Shown here: piece after piece, positions 34,405 through 43,149 of the stretch
Position numbering within the stretch: the first letter of the stretch is position 1
Layout of the letters: each line of letters starts with the position of its first letter
Source of the DNA: Bacteroidales bacterium
Lineage (GTDB): Bacteria; Bacteroidota; Bacteroidia; Bacteroidales; Marinilabiliaceae
NCBI GenBank assembly: GCA_024401395.1
Contig: JAKSLD010000003.1
Span: 124,001-188,000 of the forward strand
DNA length: 64,000 nucleotides
Direction of reading: 5' to 3'
Program-made: the position numbers and the translations under genes
The notes under the pieces: model-generated
What the model saw: only the letters and a program-made list of their open reading frames with translations
The model's database searches: none
Told to the model about the DNA's origin: nothing

Positions 34405-34498
34405 AGATGCGTAATTTAATTTTTGTTCATATTTTATTTGATATACTTCTACGCCTAAACACTCATTTTGTTACGTAGATTATTCTGATCCCATTTTA

Positions 34499-34550
34499 TT
34501 AAAAAATTACGACCAACAAGGGACTTCTTCGAAAGCAGAACGTAACCAGC
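34499..34550 (+). repeat. Dispersed leader element, copy C (array weak or absent)
   Basis: After an A-rich tract the leader ATTACGACCAACAAGGGAC (34506-34524) differs from copy E at two positions and continues with TTC. No clear 11-base units follow, so this copy may be decayed. It lies in the divergent gap between the SPFH and DUF502 genes, upstream of the DUF502 promoter. Confidence 0.65.
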
Positions 34551-34563
34551 ATATACTTTCACT

Positions 34564-34594
34564 ATTGTTTTTCTACTAATAAACACTACCTTTG
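34564..34594 (+). promoter_or_regulatory. Putative promoter for the DUF502 operon
   Basis: ATTG (34564-34567) and TACCTTTG (34587-34594) are 19 bases apart and match the Bacteroidetes -33/-7 pattern. The ATG is 26 bases downstream of the -7 box. Confidence 0.65.
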
Positions 34595-34620
34595 CCTCAA
34601 ACCAATAAATATTAGTTTCC

Positions 34621-35202
34621 ATGAAACGCTACTTCCAATATTTCTTCCAGGGACTCCTCTATATCGTCCCTATTGCCGTTACCGTATGGGTCCTCGTATG
34701 GGCCGTTAACGCCACCGACCGACTCTTTAAATGGCTGGGAGAAGGAACAATTATCGACTTCCCAGGACGTGGAATCATTCTGATCGTCCTCCTCATATCT
34801 CTCGTCGGATACTTCGCGCCTAAACTTATCTCTCCTAGCATCGCTTCTTGGTGGCAGGGTAGATTGAAGAAAATGCCTCTGATTGGTATGATATACTCTT
34901 CTGTGCGCGACCTCATGGAGGCGTTCGTCGGCAAGAAGAATAAATTCAATACCCCTGTCTTGGTTTGCCTCGATAACGATGGAATCCAACACCGACTGGG
35001 TTTTATTACTTCTGAAAACCTCGACTTAGTCGGAATTAGGGATAATAAAATAGCCGTAATATTCCCTATATCTTATGGTATGTTCGGCGAACTGGTCATC
35101 GTACCTGCTAATCGCGTCGAGAAACTTGACGCTTCGTCTGCCGAGGTGATGAAGTTCATAGTCTCTGGAGGCGTCATCAATATCGATGATAAGGATAAAT
35201 AA
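34621..35202 (+). CDS. DUF502 family membrane protein
   Basis: A 193-residue inner-membrane protein of the DUF502 family. Two transmembrane helices are evident (YFFQGLLYIVPIAVTVWVLV at about 7-26 and IILIVLLISLVGYFAP at about 52-67). The conserved PLIGMIYSSVRDLMEAF segment and a C-terminal soluble beta-rich domain with GFITSENL and VFPISYGMFGELVIVPANRVEKLD follow. The molecular function of the family is not established. It is followed after 23 bases by a DprA-like gene, likely in the same transcript. Confidence 0.88.
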   Translation: MKRYFQYFFQGLLYIVPIAVTVWVLVWAVNATDRLFKWLGEGTIIDFPGRGIILIVLLISLVGYFAPKLISPSIASWWQGRLKKMPLIGMIYSSVRDLMEAFVGKKNKFNTPVLVCLDNDGIQHRLGFITSENLDLVGIRDNKIAVIFPISYGMFGELVIVPANRVEKLDASSAEVMKFIVSGGVINIDDKDK

Positions 35203-35225
35203 CATATAATTTCATCCCCTGCTCT

Positions 35226-36131
35226 ATGCTTGAAAATATCCACCTCTCTGGCCATGCAGGCAACATCGACCTCATCGATTATCCCCACATAACTTTCTTG
35301 TGCTCACGAATAGTCCCTTCTTCCCACATCTCTTCAATACTCGGATGGGCTCAGGGCTTCTTCGATAATTCTCATTGTATTGTGTGCGGATGCCAGACAA
35401 GTATCGAATTTCAGGTCGTCAAGGCTCTGCTCATCAACCGCGTACCTGTAATCATCGTATTCTCTACCTCTATCCCAGAGATGATCGATGAAGATTGGAG
35501 AATTGCCGTGGATGAAGGCCGTCTTCTTCTCCTCTCTCAAAATGAGAATGAAAACCCTACCAATGAGGCTTACCTTGAACGTAATACTCTGATGATTGAA
35601 TTGGCGGAGCAGATCGTCGTGGGATATTGCACTCGCGGGGGTAATATCGCCCGACAGGTTCAGGGACGAAAAAACGTGACTTTCTTGACGTCTTATAGTG
35701 AGTACGACAATTCTGACCACACTCTATGGAGCCGCTCGCATCGTATGTCCGACGGAGGAACCGTATTCATTAACTTGCATTCCTTGAATAGACAGTCAAC
35801 CTACCTCGAGGTCTCTAAGTCTTTCTTCTCTACCGAATCTCATAAAACGGAATACACTTCTATCTATATTCCTCAGGATGATATCGAATCAATAAATAAT
35901 CTGCTTTCTGATGCCCTCTTTTATCAGCGTGAACACAAATCACGCCTGGAGTACAGTAAATATTGCCAGTCTCATACCCCGAAAGCTGCCGAGGAACTTA
36001 TGCCATGGGAGGATGACGTACGCGTGAAAATCGTCCAAATGTACCATGAGGGTATCTCTAAAGAAAAAATTGCGATGAACCTTAATGTTTCCCGAGACCT
36101 CATAGATAGCATCCTCGGTCTCGAAGCATAG
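35226..36131 (+). CDS. DprA/Smf-like Rossmann protein with C-terminal helix-turn-helix
   Basis: A 301-residue protein I cannot name with certainty. The first 200 residues look like a Rossmann-type nucleotide- or DNA-binding domain related to DprA/Smf or LOG proteins (ITFLCSRIVPSSHISSILGWA; CIVCGCQTSIEFQVVKALLINRVPVIIVFSTSIPEM), but the classical DprA SGxAxGID motif is not evident. The C terminus (about 265-301) is a helix-turn-helix-like segment (VKIVQMYHEGISKEKIAMNLNVSRDLIDSIL), which could replace the winged helix of DprA. It could act on DNA or as a nucleotide-sensing regulator. It is downstream of DUF502 and convergent with panD. Confidence 0.6.
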   Translation: MLENIHLSGHAGNIDLIDYPHITFLCSRIVPSSHISSILGWAQGFFDNSHCIVCGCQTSIEFQVVKALLINRVPVIIVFSTSIPEMIDEDWRIAVDEGRLLLLSQNENENPTNEAYLERNTLMIELAEQIVVGYCTRGGNIARQVQGRKNVTFLTSYSEYDNSDHTLWSRSHRMSDGGTVFINLHSLNRQSTYLEVSKSFFSTESHKTEYTSIYIPQDDIESINNLLSDALFYQREHKSRLEYSKYCQSHTPKAAEELMPWEDDVRVKIVQMYHEGISKEKIAMNLNVSRDLIDSILGLEA

Positions 36132-36172
36132 CTCTGACTAGGGCGAATACCCTTATCACCCTTCCATTTTCA

Positions 36173-36216
36173 TAAAAATAAAAAATGCCCTTGCAAGCCG
36201 TCACGGACACAAGGGC
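36173..36216 (-). terminator. Terminator downstream of panD
   Basis: Arms TGCCCTTG (36186-36193) and CAAGGGCA (36209-36216) form a hairpin. On the minus strand it is followed by a T-rich run (36173-36185), suiting termination of the panC-panD transcript. Confidence 0.75.
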
Positions 36217-36275
36217 AAATAACTACTAAACTACTATGATTAAATTAACAACTATGAACTTTCTTTCTCTACGTA

Positions 36276-36629
36276 TTACCTGACCAATTTGTTTGTAAAT
36301 GTGTCAGGAAATATAACTTTAGGCTTATGCTCTGATGCCTCCTTCTCGTCGATAATGCCGTATGCAATAATGATAACCACATCACCTACAGCCACCTTTC
36401 TCGCCGCAGCACCATTAAGACAAATCACACCAGAACCTCTTTCGCCTGGAATGACGTATGTCTCAAAGCGTTCGCCATTGTTGTTGTTCACGATCTGAAC
36501 CTTCTCATGTTCATAAATGCCTGCCGCATCTATGAGATCCTCATCTATAGTAATACTACCGATGTAGTTGAGGTTGGATTCTGTAACGTGAACATTGTGT
36601 ATCTTAGATTTAACTACGTGTATCCACAT
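36276..36629 (-). CDS. panD: Aspartate 1-decarboxylase
   Basis: A 117-residue pyruvoyl enzyme making beta-alanine from L-aspartate for pantothenate. It is made as a proenzyme that self-cleaves between Gly24 and Ser25 (YIGSITID) to form the pyruvoyl group. Other motifs are [12 protein letters not shown] and [20 protein letters not shown]. It follows panC by three bases, so the two enzymes needed to make and use beta-alanine are co-transcribed. Confidence 0.95.
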   Translation of the reverse strand: MWIHVVKSKIHNVHVTESNLNYIGSITIDEDLIDAAGIYEHEKVQIVNNNNGERFETYVIPGERGSGVICLNGAAARKVAVGDVVIIIAYGIIDEKEASEHKPKVIFPDTFTNKLVR

Positions 36630-36632
36630 GTT

Positions 36633-37490
36633 CTACTCAGATACTTTATATGTGATATTATCTATCAGTCTTACTTTACCGCAGTAGCATGTTATACATC
36701 CTACTACATAATCTGTATCCGTCCAATCATTGACAGGCTGAAGCGTCAAACCATCAACAATCGAATAGTACTCCACTTCAAGATGCTCTATCTTGTTCAG
36801 CGTCTTGGTTACCCAAGATATTACCTCCGATGGAGTCATCTCATATTGCTTCTCCTCAACCGATCGTCTCAACGTTGCTTGTATAATCGGCGCAATAGCT
36901 CTCTCGTCTTCTTGCAAAAGCGCATTACGCGAACTTACAGCCAACCCATCCATATATCTGACAATCGGACAACCAACTATCTGAATCTTGAAATCCAGAT
37001 CCTTCACCATCTTTCGTATGATGGCCAACTGCTGGAAGTCTTTCTCCCCAAAATACGCCTTGTCTGGCTCAACGAACATAAATAGCTTACTCACTATCTG
37101 TGCCACCCCGTTGAAATGACCAGGCCTATGCTCTCCCTCCATAACTTCTGCTATCGGACCGAAGGCAAATTGGCGAGTGTCAGGCTCAGGATATATCTCC
37201 TCTACCGAAGGCGCGAATACAACTTGTGCTGAAGTATTGTCTTCAATAAGCTTCTTGTCGGCCTCCAACGTACGAGGATATGTACGCAAATCCTCAGGAT
37301 TGTTGAACTGAGTCGGATTGACGAAAACACTTATTACTACAAAATCACACTCGCTGCAAGCTCTCTTTATCAAAGACAAATGCCCGATATGCAACGCACC
37401 CATCGTAGGAACAAGACCTATAGTCTTACCCTCAGCACGCGCACTAGCAACAACTTGCTTCAATTCTGATATAGTAGCAATTGTTTTCAT
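36633..37490 (-). CDS. panC: Pantothenate synthetase
   Basis: A 285-residue ATP-dependent ligase joining pantoate and beta-alanine. Motifs are [15 protein letters not shown] (the HIGH nucleotide-binding motif), [13 protein letters not shown], the GEKDFQQL segment and [11 protein letters not shown] chose the ATG at 37490 (MKTIATIS) over the GTG at 37496 because the upstream -7 box at 37498-37505 would place transcription initiation only a few bases before the ATG. The mRNA may therefore be nearly leaderless. It is co-transcribed with panD. The other pantoate genes, panB and panE, are not in this window. Confidence 0.93.
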   Translation of the reverse strand: MKTIATISELKQVVASARAEGKTIGLVPTMGALHIGHLSLIKRACSECDFVVISVFVNPTQFNNPEDLRTYPRTLEADKKLIEDNTSAQVVFAPSVEEIYPEPDTRQFAFGPIAEVMEGEHRPGHFNGVAQIVSKLFMFVEPDKAYFGEKDFQQLAIIRKMVKDLDFKIQIVGCPIVRYMDGLAVSSRNALLQEDERAIAPIIQATLRRSVEEKQYEMTPSEVISWVTKTLNKIEHLEVEYYSIVDGLTLQPVNDWTDTDYVVGCITCYCGKVRLIDNITYKVSE

Positions 37491-37497
37491 TCGCACG

Positions 37498-37505
37498 CAA
37501 AGTTA
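37498..37505 (-). promoter_or_regulatory. Putative -7 box of panC, implying a leaderless or near-leaderless mRNA
   Basis: TAACTTTG on the minus strand ends seven bases before the ATG at 37490. With the usual -7 geometry, the transcript would begin within a few bases of the start codon. Confidence 0.5.
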
Positions 37506-37580
37506 GCTAAAAGAGTGATACATTAATCTTAAAAAAAGTAAATTCTTTACTCATTCGGATTAATCTTCACTTTTACCCCA

Positions 37581-40500
37581 CTAATGATGCCCCTTATAAT
37601 CCTTAGGTGAAACACCATAGGCCTTCTTGAACGCCGTTGAAAAATGCGATAAGTTGGAGAATCCTAGCGCATAAGCAACCTCTGATATATTGAGTTTCTT
37701 CTCTGCCAAAAGTATCGCCGCCTGACGTAATCTTACTGTCAGGATATACTCTCGAGCACTTTGCCCTGTCAACTCCTTGAGCTTTCTGTGCATATGTACT
37801 CGCGATATGCTGACTATCTCTGCTAACTTGTCTACATTCAACGTCGGGTCGGAAATATTAGCCTCTATGTATTCGGTTACCTTTTCCATCAACATGTCGT
37901 CTGTAGAACGTAGCTCTACTTTCTTGACTTTAGCTCTGTCTCTTGCCGACTGCGCAAAACTTTGTAGAATCCTCTCTCTGTTCGCTAATATACTTTGTAC
38001 CGTCGACTTGAGCATCTCTACGTCAAATGGCTTGGCAATATATGCATCCGCGCCGGTCAGTAATCCTTGATTCCTGTCAGCATCGGAATATTTTGCAGTA
38101 AGAAGTATTACTGGAATATAGTTGATTCTCAGATTGTGCTTTATCTTGTAGCACAACTCTAAACCGTCCATATTCGGCATCATCACGTCTGTAATGACCA
38201 TATCGTATGCATTTTCGCTGTTGAGCAGCAAATCCATAGCCTCCTTGCCATCACATGCCGTAGTGATACGATACCTGTTCTTGAAGTGCGACTGAAGGTA
38301 CCTTAATATCTCTACCTCATCATCTACTATAAGAAGGTGCTTGCCCGATGTAGCTGTACTGTAATACTGGGAACCGCTATTATCTCTGTCTAACAATAGC
38401 TCTGGAGCTATGTCTACTTCTCCATCAGACCCCACAACAACTCTGTCTGCATTTGCCTCTTCTGTCTGTGGCACCTCTTCTGGTTCAGACATTGTTTCTG
38501 GATGCAGTCTCGGGATGATTACCCTGAATGTAGTACCACTTTCTGCCCCTGCCTCTTGGTTGTCTAATGCTTCTATAGTACCATTATGTAGCTCAACAAT
38601 GGATTTCGTCAAATTAAGTCCTATGCCTGTACCTACATATTTTGCCGTATTCTTTCCCGAAACTTGGTAGAATCTCTCGAAAATCGATTCTCTGTCTGCC
38701 GGATCAATACCGATACCATTGTCGGAAACGTCTATCCTTATAGTATCATCTTCTGCATTTGATGCCATACGCACTACAATATGCCCCGTCGCATTGGACA
38801 CAAACTTGAAGGCATTGGAGAGTAGGTTGTATATGACTTTGTCAAAGTTGGATACGTCAACGTCTGCCATAGGATCTTCTATCTCATGGAAGAAATCAAC
38901 GGTTATCTTCTTCGTACTGGCAATACTGTCGAATGATGCAATAATCTGCTCTAACATATCGACAATATTAACTTTCTGTATCGTAAGCTGAAGCTGTCCT
39001 TTCTCTATCTTGCGCATATCGAGCAACTGATTGATGAGTCGCAGGATTCTTTGCGCATTCCTGCTTACTGTAGACAGACTGGTCTTGTACTGTGGCTTCA
39101 ACGTCTCATCATTCAGTAACTCATTGACAGGGTTGACAATAAGTGTCAATGGCGTACGTATCTCATGGGAGATATTGAAGAAGAACTGGAATCTGGCCTC
39201 ATCTATCGACTGTTGCCTCAATTGCTCATTAAGCTGCTCCTTGATGACCCTGCGCTGAGATACCATCCTGTATATAGCATAGGATATTCCCAAGAATATG
39301 CAGAAATATATAGCAAGAGCCCAATGTGTTCTCCACCACATAGGTCTTACCTCAATCTGTATGGTCCTCTCTGCCGATACTACTTCACTGAGTCTGGCTC
39401 TGACTCTGAGTTTGTATGTCCCGTGAGATACATTGGTAAATGAGATGCGCTTATCCCCTTGCGATGTCGTCTGCCATATACCCTTTTCGTCAGGCGACTC
39501 AAGCACATATTCATATTTTACTTGCTCTGGATTTACGAAATTCATCGTGGACAGTGCTACCGAGAACGAATTTTCTGATTCTGAAAATGTAATCTCTTTC
39601 GCAACAGCAAGTGGCTCTGTCAATATCGGCTCGCCTTCTGATTTGTCTAGCGCTGTAACTACTCGCCCACCAACTACCAGCTGCGAGAACATTACCTTGA
39701 GCACTATTGGCTTTGGCCTTACTTGCATAGGCATAAACGATGTCACGCCTCCTGTACCTCCAAAGAATAGTCGTCCGTTACTGTCCGATGAGGCTGCTGC
39801 TCGCGAATACTCATTTCCTTGCAAACCGTTGTGATTATAGTAGTTTTCTATCTTCACACTGTCTGCCTTTATAGTTACACACGACAATCCTCCATATGTA
39901 CCGACCCACGCTCTGCCTAGCGAGTCTGGCAATACTGATACCACGGAGTTGCACGACAAACCGTCATATTCTGAAATTCTCCTGCAGTATTTCGCAGAAT
40001 ATAGGTACCTGAACAAGCCGTCATTTGTCGCTATCCACAAGCATTTGCTCTTATGGTCTGCTACAATATCATATACTACTCGCTCTTGTATTACTTTCCT
40101 CAACTCGTCTGGAATGGTGGTAAACGCATCTACCCCTGTGTTGAAACAGCATATTCCTCTGTAAGTACCTACCCAGATATTGGCGCCTACACGACAAAGA
40201 CAGTTTATCCAGTTGTTGACTGGCTCGTTTCTCGAATAGTCTATTCTCTCATTCGAGGAAACGTATGACTTGGCTTGCGTATAGTCTTCATTGAACATGA
40301 ATACTCCACAACCATAACTGCCTACCCATAGTCTGCCTAGATTGTCATAGGTCATGGATGTCGTACGGCGGTTGTAGTCTCTGTGAGCCATCTGAAGTGG
40401 GGTATTCAACGACTGTGTAGTCTTCTTTGCTACATTATACTTTATAACACCCTCATTGTACGACGATAGGATAAGATTTCCCGTGGCCTTCTCGTTTTTC

Positions 40501-41714
40501 TCTTCTGGAAGAATATCCATAATTGTACGAGGAATGCCTGGCACTTCTACATGCTTGCAGTTGCCATTCACATTTATATGGTACAGACCGTCTGAGTCTA
40601 TACCGACCCAGGCTTCATCTTTGCCTGGCGACATGATGGACATTACACTTCCTGAGCCTATATCGAATTTTCCAGTGTGATTATACGAAAACGTAGTGAA
40701 GCGCATCGACTTACGCGGTATCATCACAAGTCCTTTCTGAAATAGACCGAGCCACATGTTCTGCTCTCTGTCTATCAATATGCTGTGGACTTTGGCCTTA
40801 GAGAAGTCAATATGGGGTATGAATAGGTCTAGAACGGTCGCTTGCGAAGTCAATATGTTATGAACCACTAGACCCTGACCGTCTGTACCTATATAATAGT
40901 ATTGGTCGTCGGATGTAAAATCAACCACCAAGGAACTCGCCCCAGGGGGTGTAATGGAGGATAGCTCAAACTGACCTGTAGCCGGATCGTACTGATAAAT
41001 GCCGTCTGGAACAATATTTATGAATATTCGCCCATCTACACTATGCCGCACAAACGCCGTCTCATTTATCTGGGCATCATCTGGCAGCCTGACAAGCATT
41101 GCTTCTCCTGTATTGATGTTGCACCTGTACACACCGCTCTTGAAGGCTACCACCCACATAAATCCATCATGGTCTATGGACGCAGAGGTAATGAACTTGA
41201 TGTTTTCAAGTGCTTCTAGCTTTGGCGACGACCTCAGACACCCGTCCTCACAGAGCACCATCATGCCTTCTCCACTGGTTGCCACCCATAGCGTACCTGC
41301 CGAATCTTCTACTATCCCCATGACATGGGCCTTGATAGTATCTCCTTGCACAGTTACTATCGGTGCCGAATGGAATGTCTCCGTAGCTCGGTCATATCTC
41401 TGAAGCCCTAGACGTGTACCTACCCATAGTCTCGATTTCGAATCTTCAAAGACTAAGTGTACGTAGTTGTCCGCTAACGTATTCGGATTCGAAACAGACG
41501 ATCTGTATACCTTGAAGTCTACTCCGTCAAATCTGTTGAGCCCATCTTCTGTCGAAACCCACACATAGCCAAACGTATCTTGAAAGATATGGTTGATAAG
41601 GCTGTTGGAGAGCATAGTACTCTCAGAGGAATAGAACCTTATCTGCTGCGCCATTGAGCCAACAGATATCGTTAATAATATGACCGAAATAATATAACGC
41701 TGGATGAATTTCAT
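37581..41714 (-). CDS. Hybrid two-component system protein (propeller sensor, kinase, receiver, AraC)
   Basis: A 1377-residue hybrid two-component protein. After a signal peptide (MKFIQRYIISVILLTISVGSMA) come two-component-regulator propeller repeats (about 25-690; DTFGYVWVSTEDGLNRFDG, SKSRLWVGTRLGLQRYD), a Y_Y_Y domain (about 700-790), a transmembrane helix near 800-820, HisKA ([15 protein letters not shown]), HATPase (NLLSNAFKF, DNGIGID, GTGIGLNL), a receiver domain (LLIVDDEVEI; aspartate in MVITDVMMPNMDG), and a C-terminal AraC helix-turn-helix (VSISRVHMHRKLKELTGQSAREYI). Such proteins sense an oligosaccharide in the periplasm and activate a polysaccharide utilisation locus. No susC/susD genes flank it, so its target is elsewhere. 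It follows the LD-carboxypeptidase gene by 17 bases. Confidence 0.95.
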   Translation of the reverse strand: MKFIQRYIISVILLTISVGSMAQQIRFYSSESTMLSNSLINHIFQDTFGYVWVSTEDGLNRFDGVDFKVYRSSVSNPNTLADNYVHLVFEDSKSRLWVGTRLGLQRYDRATETFHSAPIVTVQGDTIKAHVMGIVEDSAGTLWVATSGEGMMVLCEDGCLRSSPKLEALENIKFITSASIDHDGFMWVVAFKSGVYRCNINTGEAMLVRLPDDAQINETAFVRHSVDGRIFINIVPDGIYQYDPATGQFELSSITPPGASSLVVDFTSDDQYYYIGTDGQGLVVHNILTSQATVLDLFIPHIDFSKAKVHSILIDREQNMWLGLFQKGLVMIPRKSMRFTTFSYNHTGKFDIGSGSVMSIMSPGKDEAWVGIDSDGLYHINVNGNCKHVEVPGIPRTIMDILPEEKNEKATGNLILSSYNEGVIKYNVAKKTTQSLNTPLQMAHRDYNRRTTSMTYDNLGRLWVGSYGCGVFMFNEDYTQAKSYVSSNERIDYSRNEPVNNWINCLCRVGANIWVGTYRGICCFNTGVDAFTTIPDELRKVIQERVVYDIVADHKSKCLWIATNDGLFRYLYSAKYCRRISEYDGLSCNSVVSVLPDSLGRAWVGTYGGLSCVTIKADSVKIENYYNHNGLQGNEYSRAAASSDSNGRLFFGGTGGVTSFMPMQVRPKPIVLKVMFSQLVVGGRVVTALDKSEGEPILTEPLAVAKEITFSESENSFSVALSTMNFVNPEQVKYEYVLESPDEKGIWQTTSQGDKRISFTNVSHGTYKLRVRARLSEVVSAERTIQIEVRPMWWRTHWALAIYFCIFLGISYAIYRMVSQRRVIKEQLNEQLRQQSIDEARFQFFFNISHEIRTPLTLIVNPVNELLNDETLKPQYKTSLSTVSRNAQRILRLINQLLDMRKIEKGQLQLTIQKVNIVDMLEQIIASFDSIASTKKITVDFFHEIEDPMADVDVSNFDKVIYNLLSNAFKFVSNATGHIVVRMASNAEDDTIRIDVSDNGIGIDPADRESIFERFYQVSGKNTAKYVGTGIGLNLTKSIVELHNGTIEALDNQEAGAESGTTFRVIIPRLHPETMSEPEEVPQTEEANADRVVVGSDGEVDIAPELLLDRDNSGSQYYSTATSGKHLLIVDDEVEILRYLQSHFKNRYRITTACDGKEAMDLLLNSENAYDMVITDVMMPNMDGLELCYKIKHNLRINYIPVILLTAKYSDADRNQGLLTGADAYIAKPFDVEMLKSTVQSILANRERILQSFAQSARDRAKVKKVELRSTDDMLMEKVTEYIEANISDPTLNVDKLAEIVSISRVHMHRKLKELTGQSAREYILTVRLRQAAILLAEKKLNISEVAYALGFSNLSHFSTAFKKAYGVSPKDYKGHH

Positions 41715-41731
41715 CGCAAGTGTTAAAGTTT

Positions 41732-42607
41732 TTAGTTTGTAAATGATAATCCGTCAATAGCACACTTAGCTCCTAAACGGATCGGATAATTAATATCGTC
41801 ATCATGCCCGGCTGGATACCCGAAGAGTATCGGACAGGTAGTTCCTTCCATAGCCTTGGCTATAACCTCGTACACACTCATGCCGAATGGTGTCTTGCCT
41901 TCTTTTATGTCTATGAACTGTCCGACAACTAACCCGGCTATTCTGTTCAATATTCCAGAATAACGCAGATTCTGCATCATACGGTCTATGTGATAGTTGT
42001 ACTCACAAAGGTCTTCTATGAATAGTATCTTGCCTTCTGGCTCTGCTAGCACATCGGCAGGAGTCCCTCTCAATGAGTATAATATCGAGAGATTACCCCC
42101 TATGATTGTACCTTCCGCCTTACCTAGACGGTTCAATGGATTGGCTTCTAGCGTGATTTTCACACCCTCGCCTCTTAATATATCTAATAACGCCTTCACG
42201 TCTGGAGCGTCCACATCGTGCTCTGCCAGATGCTTGAGCATCGGACCATGAACAGATACGCGCCCAGATAACGTGGACATGCTATGTATAGCCGTAATAT
42301 CCGAAAAACCAACAATCAGTCGGTCATCTATCTGCTTGAAAATATCTTTTGGCAACTGCTGTAGAGTACGAACCGCACCATAACCTCCCCTCGTGCATAA
42401 CACTACATCTACGCCTGGTTTCGTCAAAGCCACGCGCAAATCTTCCGCTCTCTCTTCATCTGAGCCGGAAAAAACTCCACAAGCCGCTTGCCCGACATGT
42501 GGCATCAATTCAACGCCAAAGCCCAACGACCTCATGACGTCTACTCCCTTAACTAAATATTCGCCTCCGATTGTTCCTGATGGGGCAACAATTACTATGT
42601 TCGTCAT
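41732..42607 (-). CDS. LD-carboxypeptidase (peptidase S66 family)
   Basis: A 291-residue cytoplasmic serine peptidase. The start is taken at MTNIVIVAPSG because the preceding in-frame residues are non-homologous and phenylalanine/cysteine-rich. Family motifs are VIVAPSGTI, CTRGGYGAVRTLQQLP, the serine nucleophile in VGFSDITAIH, GPMLKHL, the glutamate in LFIEDLCEYNYHIDRM, and the histidine in YPAGHDDD. S66 enzymes remove the terminal D-alanine from muropeptide tetrapeptides during cell-wall recycling. Together with mpl and murB it belongs to peptidoglycan turnover. The hybrid two-component gene lies 17 bases downstream. Confidence 0.9.
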   Translation of the reverse strand: MTNIVIVAPSGTIGGEYLVKGVDVMRSLGFGVELMPHVGQAACGVFSGSDEERAEDLRVALTKPGVDVVLCTRGGYGAVRTLQQLPKDIFKQIDDRLIVGFSDITAIHSMSTLSGRVSVHGPMLKHLAEHDVDAPDVKALLDILRGEGVKITLEANPLNRLGKAEGTIIGGNLSILYSLRGTPADVLAEPEGKILFIEDLCEYNYHIDRMMQNLRYSGILNRIAGLVVGQFIDIKEGKTPFGMSVYEVIAKAMEGTTCPILFGYPAGHDDDINYPIRLGAKCAIDGLSFTN

Positions 42608-42788
42608 CAACCCATTTTGTGTTTGTCGTCGTAAAGTTAACAATCTTTTACAAAAGATACAAAACCATTTTGAGCAAAAAAAATGTACAAACAGGGGCAA
42701 ACATCTATATGCCAGTATATTAACCTAATTACACCCTCTCTTCATCAACCTCCAAAATGTTTTTTTTGCAAAAAAGTATACTCCACCC

Positions 42789-42819
42789 CTTGCAGATACG
42801 GAAATTCATTATACCTTTG
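42789..42819 (+). promoter_or_regulatory. Putative promoter for the two tRNA-Gln genes
   Basis: CTTG (42789-42792) and TACCTTTG (42812-42819) are 19 bases apart, close to the Bacteroidetes consensus. The first tRNA starts about 40 bases after the -7 box. Confidence 0.65.
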
Positions 42820-42860
42820 CACTCGCAATCGGGTCAAACGGACCGATGAAGAATAGAGAT

Positions 42861-42931
42861 TGTCCTATAGTATAATGGTAGTACAGAAGATTCTGGTTCT
42901 TTTAGTCAGGGTTCGAATCCTTGTGGGACAA
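42861..42931 (+). tRNA. tRNA-Gln (anticodon CTG)
   Basis: A complete cloverleaf can be drawn. The acceptor stem is TGTCCTA/TGGGACA, the D stem GTA/TAC, and the anticodon stem GAAGA/TCTTT with loop TTCTGGT (anticodon CTG, reading CAG). The T stem is CAGGG/CCTTG around TTCGAAT. The discriminator base is A and CCA is not encoded. U1-A72 is a known identity feature of tRNA-Gln. Confidence 0.92.
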
Positions 42932-42940
42932 CAACGATAG

Positions 42941-42967
42941 AGACCGAAGAGGTCTTTTCGTTTTTAT
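42941..42967 (+). terminator. Weak hairpin between the two tRNA genes
   Basis: AGACC (42941-42945) pairs with GGTCT (42951-42955), followed by TTTCGTTTTT. It may terminate some transcripts after the first tRNA or be a processing element. Confidence 0.35.
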
Positions 42968-42972
42968 AGGAT

Positions 42973-43043
42973 TGCCCAATAGTATAATGGCAGTACAGAA
43001 GATTTTGGTTCTTTTAGTCCGCGTTCGAATCACGGTTGGGCAA
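42973..43043 (+). tRNA. tRNA-Gln (anticodon TTG)
   Basis: Acceptor TGCCCAA/TTGGGCA is perfectly paired. The D arm is nearly the same as in the first tRNA, and the anticodon stem GAAGA/TCTTT is identical with loop TTTTGGT (anticodon TTG, reading CAA). The T stem is CCGCG/CACGG with one mismatch. The discriminator is A and CCA is not encoded. It looks like an old tandem duplicate of the upstream tRNA-Gln. Confidence 0.92.
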
Positions 43044-43047
43044 CTGC

Positions 43048-43084
43048 AAAAAGAGAGAAAGCTGAAAAGTTTTCTCTCTTTTTG
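43048..43084 (+). terminator. Terminator after the tRNA pair
   Basis: Arms AAAAAGAGAGAAA (43048-43060) and TTTCTCTCTTTTT (43071-43083) form a 13-base stem ending in T's. Confidence 0.85.
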
Positions 43085-43116
43085 TTTTCTACCCGTTCCT
43101 ATCTCATATTTTTGGT

Positions 43117-43124
43117 TACCTTTG
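43117..43124 (+). promoter_or_regulatory. Putative -7 box for recA
   Basis: TACCTTTG, 26 bases upstream of the recA ATG. No clear LexA-type palindrome is visible nearby. Confidence 0.6.
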
Positions 43125-43149
43125 CCTCGTAACAAATTTTAGAGAAATA

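Noticed and set aside
34405-34620. Possible replication origin in the AT-rich gap near the composition switch
   Set aside because: No DnaA-box cluster (TTATCCACA-like) was found and no dnaA or typical origin neighbours are present.
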